Source of the DNA: Pieris napi | Lineage: Eukaryota > Arthropoda > Insecta > Lepidoptera > Pieridae | Length of the DNA: 64,000 nt | Assembly: GCF_905475465.1 (NCBI RefSeq) | Contig: NC_062252.1 | Location: 992,001-1,056,000 of the forward strand | Direction of reading: 5' to 3' | Part shown: positions 48,176-61,190 of the stretch, one piece after another | Layout of the letters: each line of letters begins with the position of its first letter | Numbering within the stretch: the stretch's first letter is position 1 | Translations under genes and position numbers: made by a program | Notes under the pieces: generated by a model | Database searches by the model: none | Told to the model about the DNA's origin: nothing | The model's input: only the letters and a program-made list of their open reading frames with translations

Positions 48176-50049
48176 AAAATAAAATGGAAAATCCAGTATG
48201 AGTCGAGTGCTAACACTATTATTTCTAAAATCAAAAGCAAGTAAGTACCGAAGATAAATTAGAAGAGGAGCGAAGTGATTCGAATTCCTTTGATCGTCGG
48301 TCGAGGGCCGTGTGCGTGATTGCATCCTTTCAAAGGACATTTTTACACGGAATAGGGAGTCCGTAAGATATATATCTATCAGTATTCACGTTAAGTAAAT
48401 TCTAAATAAATTGATGGTTCTTTGAAAGAAAATTACGTTCCTACATGTAAAAAACACTGAATTTTTAATAAACACTAACAGACACAATGTTCAGTCGAAT
48501 GAGTGTTGTGGTACAGATTTCATGAAAGTAATACATTAATACAAAATAAACATTAATTTAACTACTTACTACGAAATTAACACAAAGAAATAATCGTTTG
48601 AACACACCCATAAATATTTGACAACTAACAATGACATTATTCTACATTTTTAAAATCAAAATATGCCATTATCCGAACATTGTGATATCATGTCTAATCG
48701 AAATTTATAAATACATACGTTCTTTGATTGATTTGAATTGCATGAACATTAAATATTTGACAGTTAAGTACAAAACCCAGATAGATACTGACATTTTGTA
48801 TTGAATATTTTTTTTCGTTAATTTTCCAATTCTTTAATATATATTTGGGTCGGAAACAAATCTAAAACCAAGAAAATCGTTCCAGCTATCTTTGGACATA
48901 CCTAACTCACGTTATGTCAAAATCCAATACGTTTTTGACATACGGGATTCGCACTTAAGCCTTGTCCCTACGTCTTACTTTTGATTTTCATCTTTATAGG
49001 TAAATAATAATTAAAAAATGTCACAAACACATTAAACAATTTAGTTAAATAAGAAACATAAACTTCATTAAAACTTATACAAGACTTCAAATAAGTGTTA
49101 AAACAGCCTTTTGTGATGCAAATTAAGGGGTTCTCAAAACGGGGTGTTTTGTTATTCTTTTGATTATAATAAACACAGGTTGAGTGAAGGATCCTTGTAC
49201 CTGAATAATATTAAGTTTATTCGCGATTCAGGGCTTTAATTTACAACTTCAATGTAAAAACTGTAGGTAGGTACATCTGGGGACCACCTAGTTAAACCTA
49301 TAATCGTAAACCTATAATTAAATTATGGGTCTGGTACTGTTTGTTGTTACAAAAAAAGTTTTGCCAAGAACGCAAACATCGTTATCGTGGTTGTCATGGT
49401 TAAAAAAAAATATTAACTGAATTGCTAGTATGTATAATGTATATAATATATATAATATATGTAGGTAAGTAGCGATAGCAGCTTGGGCAGATAGCATATC
49501 TGCATAACGCGTCGTTTTCATAATTTTTTCTAAGCAAACAATCTGTCGAGTGAAACTATTGTTGTAGTCTTATAAGTTAACGTTACGTGCAGTTTGGAAC
49601 GACAAATTAAGGCAAATTTCTGAGTCTGTTTTTAACTTTTCTACATATTCACTGATCAACCTGCTTCGTAACCATAGGTACAAATCATTCGTAGTGTTCT
49701 TTTTTTTACACTACCTAAATATAATTAAATCAAAATTAATTTCCGTCCGTAATAAACTGGGCAAACAAATTACATTTTTAGAACCGAAAAAATAAACAAT
49801 TTAATTGTATGACACTCTTTGTTTATTAAAAAAAAAGTAAATTTACCTACATACCTATAATTGAAGACAAAAATCGTCATTAATTAACACAAAAAGTGAA
49901 GTGACTTTTGGAAGAAATCAATTCAATTATAATCCTTTAATAAGCAAATAAGCAGAATGAGAGGCATTGACATCAAAGACAGCTCTCGACACTCGCCACC
50001 CTACGACTTTGATTCCAAATATATTACTGGTATTCAAATACCCATGATG
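48176..50049. other. No recognised feature
   Basis: AT-rich intergenic DNA. I see only a short TA-rich run at about 49433-49465. Confidence 0.5.
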
Positions 50050-50230
50050 GCTGTGTCGGCTTAGTGGTTTAAGCGTACAATTTTATTTCTACTTCCCCAT
50101 AGGTAGTCTCGTCAAAATTGTTATATATTATATAATACTTAATAAATAAAATACTACATACGCAGAAGGAAAAAATCGCCAAAAATCTTTGGCCCAGACC
50201 TAAAAGTTTGTATTGCCACGTATCAAGTAA
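50050..50230 (+). mobile_element. tRNA-derived SINE with internal deletion
   Basis: Keeps the head 'gctgtgtcggcttagtggt' and the end 'ggcccagacctaaaagtttg'; the B-box and middle are lost. Confidence 0.5.
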
Positions 50231-51944
50231 CATTTAAGAGATATTAACACACTAACACATGTTTTAAATGTGTTAATTTCTGACTCCACCCCGCGGTTTT
50301 ACCCCCGTGAACAAAATATGTTACAACATAAAAAAAAATCTGATCGAAACAGTATCGTTCCTAGTATCGCGTTAAACTAAAAAAACTCATGAGTTTTACA
50401 ATCTTCGAGATCGTTCGAAAACAGTTGAGATTTACAATTAGATGATAATTTTATATTTAAGCCGTGTACAGATCAACGGTTGGGTTCGCTAGGTAGTATT
50501 AGCTGAAAATCTCGCAGTCCACAGCTGCTGTATTTAAAATATCATGTTAGGGAATCATGCCACAATTTGCGTTTAAAAGATTTGGTATATATATTGTTTT
50601 ATAAGCATATTTTGGGTTTAGTATTTCCAAAAAGTTGTGTAAAAACTTTTTATCCGATTGTAGTGTATTTTATTTATATCTGTTATTCCATTTCACGAAA
50701 GTTAAAAGCGATATTAAAACATCTTGGTAACAACTAACAGTGGGGTTGTCTCAAGTAATGATGCAACGAATATATTTCCCGAAGATGAAAAAACTGTCCT
50801 AAACTGTCCTTTTAATTAAAGCTTTATTCGCCTTACAAAGATTATTTTCGACCGGAAGGAATATATATATAAACATAAAAAAATCAGAGATGAGATACAA
50901 ATGTTGTGCTTTTTGACCAAAAAATTGTCAGTAGTCAGGGCCCCACAGAATACTACGAAAACAAAAATGTTTTAAGTCCGAATAGTAAACAACTTTTCTT
51001 TTGATGGGTATATTTTTATGTTCGTTTAATAGGTACTAAAAGAATCTACTTGGTTTCACAATAAATTAATGATTGAAAAACTCGACTGTTTTTTTTTCAT
51101 TTTATTTGGGGCCAAGGGGCCTCCCTTTGTTGCTCCAAGGCCACTAAATCCGCCGTCTCAGTAGTTAATTTAAATAATCTTAGTAAAAAAATAATTGTGT
51201 GTATTATTTATTGAAATATTCGTATTGTTAAGTAATTTTCGTTGCATCACTAGTCTCAAGTATTTAATTCACGTAAAATAATTGTATAGAAAATTTTAAA
51301 TACAATACTGAGCAGAAATAGAACTGTTTTTAGTTACACGCTCCCAATATAGATGGCGTAATTTTGATGATGGAGTAAGTCACAACCAGATAAGTGTCTT
51401 CACTACTGCAGTATAATGATTGAAAACTTAAAACCGTCATTACACTGTTTATATTCTAGCCCGAGAGAATCTCTTATCATCAGCTTGGAACTGTTCAATG
51501 AGGTGCCAATTGACAGGTCTATAAAAGTGGAAATGGGCATGCGTTTCGGAGGGATCCCAGTCACATTGCCAAGCAAGCCATAGAATGGTATGGAAACTGA
51601 TATGACGTGGAAGTGAAATTAAAAGAGCTGTCCAGATCCGACCAGGCTGGTTTTCTAAGTGGCCCTGTGCCACACTTGGGCGACATGAAACGTCAAGTAT
51701 TTCTAAAACAATGAAACAGACGGAACGATTCTATAATTTCAGGGGCCTTAGGGGAAAACGGCCGCAAACGCACACGCCAAATAGGTGCTGCAGTCTATCC
51801 TTTCTTACCTGAATCCGTTAATTATGTAAGTATTTCAATAAATAAAAACTAATTTATCTGTTTAGTAACTGAGGAAACATTCACCGAATGCTGGTGTTTG
51901 CTGGATTCTGATAATACCACGATAAAAGGTATTTTTTATAGCAT

Positions 51945-52045
51945 AGGGGTTCCGAGCCTACGGGGCGTCCAAAACGGGCAGACATCGCAGCCCAGGGGCA
52001 ACCATTTTAATAGGTGCGTTGCCGGCCTTTTAATTCTTTCTCTGA
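51945..52045 (-). repeat. Retroelement tail fragment
   Basis: On the minus strand 'aattaaaaggccggcaacgc' begins the same 'ggcaacgcac' block as the LINE tails at 29770 and 53981, then diverges. The remaining sequence between 50231 and 52964 shows no recognised gene; a G/C-rich stretch at 52440-52640 is unassigned. Confidence 0.4.
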
Positions 52046-52964
52046 GGTTCTCGGTACAGGGGAGCTCAAGCGTCTTCTTGCTATCAAACAAGTCTAGGTT
52101 CTGTATAATGGTTTAAGACTCTTTCTCTTTTGACTGTACTGCTTTCTTAGTATCAAAAAGAGAAAACAGTGTAACTACAGATAACGCTTTATTTATTTGT
52201 GAACACAGTATTTTGTATAAAATCTTACCTTTTAATTTATTAAAAACATACGTTTAATCAATAAAAGTCTCTATAGCCCCCTACTCTATGTCTGACTGCG
52301 CAAACTTCATAAAACCTTGCTCAAACACGATGCATAATACACACCACCATTCTCTTCTAACACGTGCAAATGAGACGCACATACAACATATCCTTTCACC
52401 AGACAGAGATGAAATATACAGCATCGAATGCTCATCATGCTAGAGGGGGATACAGCGATGTTTCTCGCTCAGTATGAAAGGGAGGGGCGTAGTCTGAATT
52501 ATTAAGGCGTTGTCTTTTGGCTGGTGGGTGGGGGTTGGTTAGTTTGTGCCTTGTTTGCCTAGCACTTGCTTGCCTTTCCCGGTCCAGTGTATATCGTAGT
52601 GTAGTGCAATGACCGTGACCTTTTGAACTGATGGGGAAAGGCTGAACTGGATTCGAAGGTTGGTGAAAGACTTTCATATTAGCTGGTAATTGATGGAAAA
52701 ATAAGTGCATAACCTATTTAATGACATTGGGACAAAGGCGAAACTTTTCAATAAGTCCGGCTCTATATGTCAGTGTAACATACTGAAGTAACTATTTCTA
52801 ATGTATGACTGTAAGTTATATTTTAATAGGTACAGTTTCTGGAATTTAAAAAGACAGTTGAACGTACGCCCTGTGAATAAAGTTAATTTAAATTTAAACA
52901 AAAGTCACTCGCAGTACACAAATCTCGCATCATACTGTTTTTTTTAATTGATTTGAAACATAGT

Positions 52965-53320
52965 AACTGTGCCTATTTGCGCTCGCTCGTACGGTGAAGG
53001 AAAACATCGTCAGGAAACCAGCATGACTTAAGGCCGATTTACATTATATATATTAGTGTTTAGGAGAGTGCTTTAGGATAGTCTTTAGTTGAAACATTGA
53101 ACGCTACTTGCTTTAGTAAACGCTACGCTAAAGAACTTGCCTTTCAAGTTGTACTAAAGCACTCTCCTAAACACTAAGATAATGTAAATCGGCCCTTAGA
53201 GACGGCGGAGTGTGTCATGCACAGATGACAGAAGTCAGATCACCTAGAAGCAAATGATCAGGAAAGAGATACAGAAATTCTACGCCCAGACCTAAACGTT
53301 TGTAGCATCACGGTTTCTTT
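52965..53320 (+). mobile_element. 5'-truncated SINE split by a MITE
   Basis: SINE pieces 52965-53030 (acggtgaaggaaaacatcgt, then ccagcatgacTTA) and 53196-53320 (TTAgagacggcggagtg, cccagacctaaacgtttg) are colinear with the 47226 SINE once the MITE 53031-53195 and one TTA are removed. Confidence 0.8.
53031..53195 (+). mobile_element. MITE, PIF/Harbinger-like (TTA target), copy 2
   Basis: 165 bp, same family as 26450-26612 in the opposite orientation, flanked by TTA at 53028-53030 and 53196-53198. Ends aggccgatttacatta and gtaaatcggccc. Confidence 0.85.
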
Positions 53321-53980
53321 ATTACTGGTTAAGTTACAATATTGTACAACAATTTTTTTTAACTGAAATTTATCTCGGTATAAATACTTATCACCTATAG
53401 GCAGTTTTCTAATCTGTTCTGATACAATTTTAAACCGTAGTTATGCGTATTTTTATAAATTTTTACACAAATAGCAAAATTCACTCGAAATATAAATTAA
53501 TGTTGAATACTTTTTAAATCAATATTTTAAATTGTTCTATCGACAAAGTGGAATTTCTTTTATATTTTTTGTAACACTATCATACATGTATAGCCATTGT
53601 TTTAAATCCTAGATAAGGAGGCTACGCCGTAGCTATTGTAGCTTTCTAGATGCATCGCTATAGTGCTACGCAGATTTGTCTTAAGGATTTCCGTCTAAGA
53701 AATTTTAATTGTAATATTTCTAAACATTTATAAAAACTGATTATATCAGCCCAGTCAAAAAAGAGATTATCAACCCTAGGGACGTCTGTTCGACTACTTG
53801 GTAATATTTTGATAATTTGATTTGTTTTTGGAATTGGTAGGTACCTACCTAATTCGAAATTCGACCAATCGGGAAATAACTTAAAAAACTTCATTTTTAA
53901 AAAACGAACGTAGATTTGATTCCTTCATTTTACTAGTATTATTACTTAGTATATAAATTAAATTTAAGTACCAATTCTTA

Positions 53981-54065
53981 AAGCGCCGGCAACGCACTTG
54001 CGAGCCCTCTGGCAAAGTGAGTCTATGGACGACGGTCTTGGGATCGGGTGAGCTTCTTGTACTTG
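53981..54065 (+). repeat. LINE 3' tail fragment
   Basis: 'gccggcaacgcacttgcgag' and 'gtgagtctatggacgacgg' match the tail block at 29887-29960. Confidence 0.55.
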
Positions 54066-54289
54066 TACTTGTTAAACCGTAAAAAACTTTCGCCTTAATA
54101 AATTTACACACAATGTATTCATATAAACAGTTTCGAAAAACAAACAAACTGAAGTCGAACAACACCGTGCTCACGGAGTAGTATAATGCACCGGGCCGGG
54201 CGGTAACTCCTAATATTACCAGCCAAACCCCTGGCCGTCCAAAAGCTAACTTCTACTCTTATAAAAGAACGTTCCATAGCATGTCTGTA

Positions 54290-54480
54290 ATATTTAGAGA
54301 CGTGTAAGATCAGTGCAACCAGCTCCACAAAATATCAGGGAGCTAAAAAGAGCTATTGCAGAATACTGAATACCGTATCCCTCAAAATGTTTTTAAAAAC
54401 ATCGCGGAAAGCATGCCCAAAAGGATCTAAGTTGCGATTTTTTTTTGTTGCCAGAGGTCACACACGTTATTAGATTTTGT
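54290..54480 (+). pseudogene. Tc1/mariner-type transposase C-terminal relic
   Basis: Reads RELKRAIAEY, then after a frameshift PQNVFKNIAESMPKRI, which fits the 'LxxAIxEEWNxIPQxxxxxLxxSMPRR' end of Tc1-like transposases. Stops and frameshifts show it is dead. The DDE catalytic part is not recognisable. Confidence 0.55.
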
Positions 54481-55669
54481 CCCTTTATAAATTTAAAAAA
54501 TCATCAAAACAATAAAAAAATTGCCAGAATTTACTTTACGCGTATTTAGTTACACGATCATAAGTATACAGATCGCCCTTAGAACGTCAATTTCTTTATG
54601 TATATTCTTACATTATTTATCCTTAAAATAATATAACGTTTAATAATTATATAATACAGACAATGTTGAATATTTTTTTTAATTTTCGCTTGAGAGTTAA
54701 TTTTGTATAAGACTCTAATTTGTTTTTTGTTCTATACTAGATCAAATAGACGACGAATGACATTGAACAGATCTCACTGAATCAGTTCTTGTATTAAGCC
54801 GTTATTACAAAAGAACTGCTTACAAATTAAGGTTCCTCATAAGTTTTATAATTGAGGTAATAAAGTTCACCACATCACATATGATGCTTTATCTGCAGTA
54901 GCTATCTATTGTAAAATACATGCCAATTACATAAATGTTAAATTAAATAAAGAAACAATTTTAGATTTTACTGTAGTTTTTTGCTTAACAATGCTGATTA
55001 GGTATCAGATATAGAAGTATTAAACCTTTATACAATTATTAACTCATAGCTTCCACATTTGTAGTCTATTGTGTTTGTATCGAAGACAAATACAGGAATA
55101 TCAAGAAAATTCTTTAAAATTAAACAATCTCCAAGAGGACAATACTTGGTCAACAAACGGGGTAACACTTTCACACTAAACGATAATCCTTCCGCGGCAT
55201 GCTTTTTGAAATGGCAATATGTTTGTAAACTGGTATATTATCCCATTATTGTCCTTCATAATGGGAAGAGGAAGTAGATTGTCCAAACTGGGATGTTAAC
55301 CGTTCGCTATTACCATTTACGTTATTGTTTTTTAGTTGTAAACTATTTGTTAGAGTTTGAACACTTTACAATTCCTGAACTATTATTATCGCAATGAGAA
55401 CTAAAATAAAGAAAAAATGAAAAGAAATACTGTTTTGAAAATAACAGAATATTTAGGTAAAACAAAGTGCCTATGACGTTGTGGGCAACTAGTCTCTGCC
55501 TTTTGACATGTAAACGGTATTTGACAATAATTTCTACATAACACAATTAATAATTAAACTAGGAAATAGTAGGTATTTTATAAAGTTATTACTCATATTT
55601 GTGTTGTCTATGCTGTCTTAAAACTAACAATCGAATTTCAACTTTTTTTAATTATCATTTTCACCGATC

Positions 55670-55759
55670 AATCTCCTTCGTGCCTTCTCCATCTACACGA
55701 CACTGGCGAAGTACCTTGTACCCAATTGGCACAAATAAAAGCCATTTAAAAAAAAAAAA
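55670..55759 (+). mobile_element. Poly(A)-tailed retroelement 3' end
   Basis: A short unique stretch ends in AATAAA (55734-55739), eight bases, then 12 A (55748-55759), the signature of a reverse-transcribed 3' end. The parent element was not identified. Confidence 0.45.
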
Positions 55760-56315
55760 CTATTTCTGCACAATATGAATATTTTCTGTATCAGAATAGG
55801 ACAGGTTGACAATATGTTTTTTTTAAGATTTTAGTGAATGTATACAATTATTGTGAGTTTGAAATGTTACTGAACATTTTGTTTATAAGAAAGTTGTAAA
55901 GGGCATCGGAAGGAGAAAAAGCCTTGGGTGAAGAAAGTTATTTTGGGTTGCTTATATACCTATAGGTTTGCGATGTGTATGATATTTGTAACATGGGAAG
56001 AAAACATTTCGTAACGAATATTAGTTTCTATAAGTTTATTATAAGTCGGGTATAGGCCTATCGTCGAGAAACTGTTGGCAATCAAACTTCTGGTAATGAT
56101 TGTCATTTTAAATAGAACAGAATCGGCAATGATGATGTTTCAATACAGAGATTGTCTGCAATATACTGATGCTCTCTTACTTCAAGCCTGATACACAAGC
56201 TCCGGATAGGTTTATGCTCGGTGTTTCTCTACGCCATCGAATTAGAAATGAAGAGATCCGCAGAAAAACTTAAGTATAAAGTAAGTAAGTGTAAGGTGTA
56301 TAAGCCAATTTCCCG

Positions 56316-56515
56316 AAAAACGGGTTCCCTATGGGGCAAAAAATCCTGGAATGGAGGACCAGTCGGCGAAGCGTTGGAGGGCCCTCACTACGTGGACAGA
56401 TGACCTGGAGAGAGTGGAGGCGTTGGATGCAGAGCGCCGCGAACCGGTCATACTGGAGATTTAGGGGAGAGGCATATGTCCAGCAATGGACGCCAACAGG
56501 CTGAAACGAACGCAC
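56316..56515 (+). pseudogene. LINE ORF2 C-terminal relic
   Basis: In shifting frames reads W-G-K-K, then TTWTDDLERV, RWMQSAANRSYW and GEAYVQQWTPTG, the conserved region after the reverse transcriptase of a common lepidopteran non-LTR family. At least two frameshifts. Confidence 0.6.
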
Positions 56516-57056
56516 TGATGAAATCTGGGATGGATATTGTGCGTCAAAACACTTGATATGAGAGAGACGCATGACATTGTATTGGTATAACGATCGAAAA
56601 TAGGTTGTAGGTACTGTATCTTGTTTCTAAATTATTCATTTTTACCTAGGTAAAACCCGGTTTATTAACTAAAAAGAAATAAAGTTGTAGGTACCTACTT
56701 ATTTCTAATAACGTGATAAATTTATGTTATGTTATTTTTATTGTTATGTATATGTTATTTAATTCAATACATACTCACAATAAATTATGACATGCGCTAT
56801 GACACTCCGAGTTCTTCCCACCATATCCAATACGTTTTTGAGTCATACTTACTACGCTGAATTACCTTTAAACTAAATTTATTAAGGATTTATATTAGCT
56901 GGACCTAGTTGTGAATACAACCATTGTTACAACGTGTTAAATACTTATCGAAAATACCTTCATTTGATAATAAAACAATTTTTTACCGGATTGAAGTTAT
57001 GAATTTACAACTATTTTTCATAATTTTACAAAAAAAAACCTTCAGTAAGCAATATA

Positions 57057-58138
57057 GACCAGTGCCGATAATTTTTGAAACCAAAAAAAATTACAGTAGG
57101 ATGAAACCCATTAGAAAAGCAGGGGAATATGATCAAAATGAAAGGAAAAATAAATTACGGTCGATCTGAGGTCGGGAAGGGCAGGGGGGGGAGGTTTAAG
57201 GTTAAAAAACGGTTTATCTCGATTTCCGGCAAAACTAAAAGTCCTATCGAAGAAAACTAAATGGCAAAGTTGTAGGTCATAAAAAGATCTACAACTTTTG
57301 TATTCACACATTTTTCACATAACCTCAAAATTTACGTGAAAAATTCAAAAAACCAACTTTTTGGTTTTTTATTTCTATCTTTTACAAAAATTTATTTTTT
57401 TAAACTAAATTTGGTGAAAACTTACCTTATTATGTCCTAGATATACTGTAATTTATTTGATTAAAAATATTTATTTTTTCACCTTATTTTGAATTAATAT
57501 CGAAAAAACACCCTAATTTTTAATCGAAAATTCTGACGTCAAAATTTCAGCTTTTTTCAAAAAGTTCGTGTGCTTTCAGTTCGTTGAAATCTCTACTTTC
57601 CTATGGTAAAAAAATATATATATACTACCATAGTAAATCTTCTCAGAAAATGCAAAAAATCGTATGCAGTAACGCCCAGACCCGTCATCCCCTTCCCTAC
57701 TTCTCTATGAAATACGAAAATTTTAGCCCATCTAAAGGCAAAAATTTTTTTTTTAGGTCACTCAGGTATATATAAGTTATCTTAAAATAGTATTAAATAG
57801 GCATCTTATTATAATTTAAAGAAGATTCATAGAGAAGTAGGGAAGGGGATGACGGGTCTGGGCGTTACTGCATACGATTTTTTGCATTTTCTGAGAAGAT
57901 TTACTATGGTTTATTTTATTTATTTAGTTTTCTTCGATAGGACTTTTAGTTTTGCCGGAAATCGAGATAAACGGTTTTTTACCCTTAAACCTCCCCCCCC
58001 TACCCCTTCCCGACCTCAGATCGACCGTAATTTATTTTTCCTTTCATTTTGATCATATTCCCCTGCTTTTCTAATGGGTTTCATCCTACTGTGATTTTTT
58101 TCACTTTTTATTATTTTTAAAGGCTATCTGCACTGGTC
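57057..58138. mobile_element. Asymmetric fold-back element
   Basis: Outer arms 57057-57262 and 57921-58138 are inverted copies, more diverged at the tips (from agaccagtgc to gcactggtct). Inner arms 57627-57710 and 57828-57910 are a second inverted pair. The left side has about 364 bp between the two arm blocks (57263-57626) but the right side only about 10 bp, so one arm has lost or the other gained about 350 bp. The loop is about 117 bp. Confidence 0.85.
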
Positions 58139-61009
58139 TAATATTTTTGCACTCATAGAAAAAAATACGGCACACAGTTTAAACAAAAGAAGATAGATAC
58201 TACTCTTACCTTGTGATATCTGCTTCGTTGCGATATGTCCAAATAACTCATGAGGATTCTCTTGTCTGGTCTAAGGTAAAAGCTCAAGGTACAGTCCAAT
58301 TAATTTCTACAATACAATTTCGAAAGCATACGTTAATAATTGGGACCCTCACCTCTTTCCACGTATTTTAACAATCTGTGAGGGCATTAAACATGGCCTA
58401 ATCTCCGCCCTCCGAGGGTGTGAAGCGTGAAGCTTAGTGACATCAGGTGGAACTTCTATTTATCGCGACAATAGTAGATGTAGGTAGAGGCGACAATCGT
58501 TGTACAATCCAATTAATATCATGTCATGGGGCATGGGGCAAACACATTTATAGCTAAGTTCCTCTTAGTACTATATTACTAGAATTGTTTTCAAGTTTGA
58601 ATCTCAGAACTATAGGCATCTCTGAGGCTTTTATGTCGTCACGGAATGATAACCTCGTAGGTATGTCAAAAAACCACTTATTTTTTGTTCTTAGACTCTT
58701 ATGTCATTTAATCATGACGTAAGGACTTATTTATGTTATTAATAAGTCCTTTTTACCATCCAAAACTATGGGCAAAAACACATAATAATTTAACGAACAT
58801 TGACGAAATGAAACATTTCTTTCGTTTCCTGTAATGTTTGGTCCTCTGAACATTTTTGTACGAGGTTATCATTCTACAGCGACGGTGTGAGAATTTTGTT
58901 GCCCCGTACACGTACCTTACACTTGTAGGCTTAATCATTTAAACCTACATTGTTACAATAATAAAACCAAGTTTTAGAGTCAAGGTTATGGCAAAGACTG
59001 CATCTTTGACATCGGCAATCAGTTCAGTAATTACGACCGAGTGAGGTCGCTCCACGAAGCGAAGCTTTGCACGCAGGAAACATCTGAGCTTCTGGAAGAG
59101 CTAGGCTGGCTTAATTAGCCAGGACTTTTCGCACAATGGACCAAATGGGTGTCTAACACCTAAGTGCGGAAAGCCGTGACCATTATTTTGATTTCATCAG
59201 ATGAGGTAGCTAGGAGCTTTGCCCTTTAATCGAGTTAATGTAATTTACATTAACTGTGTAAACAAAATGTAAGTCTTGTATAAAATTACTCCAATTCCAA
59301 CCAGATACCGCTAGTTATAATCCAAAGAATTTTAACGTGAATTCGTTTTTTTGAATTGCGTTACTGAATACCATATGCCTATATTAATTTCAGGATTTGT
59401 ATGACATTACTATAGTTTATTTTTATAGACATGTTTTTCCTTTTTTTCTTAATCGTAAAGGCTTTTTTGGAAATATCTTTTATGTTAAGCGGTAAACAAG
59501 ATACAGACCAAAGGTTTCATGTTCGTTGGAAAGTAGCATAGATTTAAACTAAGTGGTAGCTTCCTAAAAGCTCCGCAAAGACCTATCTAAAACTACGGCG
59601 ACGAAGTAACATTACCCGCTGCATACTTCCATTCGACTAACTTCTCTATAATTTTTTAAATATATCACCATTTCTCTCTTATCCTATTTAATTTTGTGAT
59701 AATATTATGAATAAGATTATTATGTACATGCTCCCCTGTTACTTTTAGATCTCTTTTAACTCGGATTCCCTGGAAGAGATCGCTTATACGTAATATACGT
59801 ATAATTATACGTAATAAGCCCGTCACCTCATACTTTACATACTTTTGTGGGCAATGAAGTGTAAATAATTAGTATGTAATAAATATAAATGTTGTTTTCT
59901 CCTACTTAGACTACAAACATCATAAAAATCCTTTTGCAACTGTTAAACCTCTCTTTTCTAAAGCCATAGCAATTTGTTTTTGAGAAGCTTCGTCCAATAA
60001 TCAATAAAACAAACACAGAAATATGTCTGCCATGATTTAATTATATTTATAAAGTGGTTGAGGGTAAATCTTAAATTTAACCCTCGCTTTTATTTTGAAA
60101 TCACAAAAGCCGCGTCCCGTCCACTTGATGTCAAAAATTGTTTCTGGATTTCACTGTGATGGTCATAGAGCAAAATTTATAGATTAAAACTCGTTGATAC
60201 GTGTATCCGTTTGGGTATACCTTTTATAAACTTGTCATAATAATTTGATATTTACTATGATTCCCTTACATTTTATGACGACAAAAAAATTGTCCCTATT
60301 GAGTGAGTTTTTTTTAATTTGAAGTATTGCCGACCAGGAACAAGGTTTATTGCCAGGAGCAATTAAATAAGCAATTAATTTTATGGTCGTTTAACCAGGA
60401 TTAAAAGTGGTTTACTATGAAAAATACTTCTTAATTTACCTAACAACAAATAATTTTATATTCTTACAGATTAAATTTATATAATACTGAATATAAATAA
60501 ACATACGTTTCTATCGAACTACGAAAAATAATGAAATGTTGGCATGTGACATAAAAAATGGCGCATAAGTCCGAATACCAAAGAGGTTTAAATGTATAAA
60601 TTAATTTTCTGGTAATTATTTTCTAAATAAAAATTTATAAAACTGTGTCTATCGTATGTACCTATGACTTATTTTTTCATACAATAGTTTTATCAATTGC
60701 TTAGTATTTTAATTAAAATTTGTTTGTTTGTCCTTAACTACCCTTTCTGTACATGAATGTTATACAAGTTAAGTATCGATGTGTTATTTTGTCTTCATGA
60801 TTTGTTAAAACTTAATAATGTCTGGCGTAGTCGGTATATATTACTTATAATCGTGTAAAATACTCGAGAAGTGAATTCTGGCAATTTTTTTATTAATTCT
60901 TGATGAATTCTTTAAAACCAATGTACACGGCAGAATAATAAGAAATAGGCAATAATGAACAAGAAGGTTTTTTTTTACTTTTTTTAATTATAGTTACAAA
61001 TGTAAAAAC
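58139..61009. other. No recognised gene
   Basis: AT-rich intergenic sequence. I see no exon-like block, SINE head or inverted-repeat ends. A slightly GC-richer stretch at 59010-59180 is unassigned. Confidence 0.45.
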
Positions 61010-61190
61010 ATAATTACGAGTGTTGCCATAATCACAGCTTGAATCCTTCTGGGCGTGCTTACCACGATGTTTTTAATACTGGTTTGACAAATACGTTTCC
61101 TCTCTGCACTGACTCGAGCTTCCTCGTTTTTTGTGGAGCAGGTGGCACTGTTCTTACTGGTCTCTTTAGAACATCCCAGACATGGTTAAT
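61010..61190 (-). pseudogene. Tc1/mariner-type transposase C-terminal relic
   Basis: The minus strand reads HVWDVLKRPVRTVPPAPQKT, then after a frameshift IKNIVVSTPRRIQAVIMA. These match the Tc1-like 'xxVWDxLxRRVR' and 'SMPRRxQAVIxA' blocks. Broken and non-functional. It is a separate family copy from the one at 54290. Confidence 0.65.

Noticed and set aside
51449..51673. 74-codon minus-strand frame
   Set aside because: No domain, no splice support; left as unassigned intergenic sequence.
52435..52710. 91-codon minus-strand frame in a GC-richer stretch
   Set aside because: Low-complexity composition, no recognised motif; more likely an unidentified repeat.
55128..55240. FLYWCH-type zinc-finger exon (SPRGQYLVNKRG, then W and C)
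   Set aside because: The W-to-C spacing is wrong and the later Cys/His ligands are missing; no clear splice sites.
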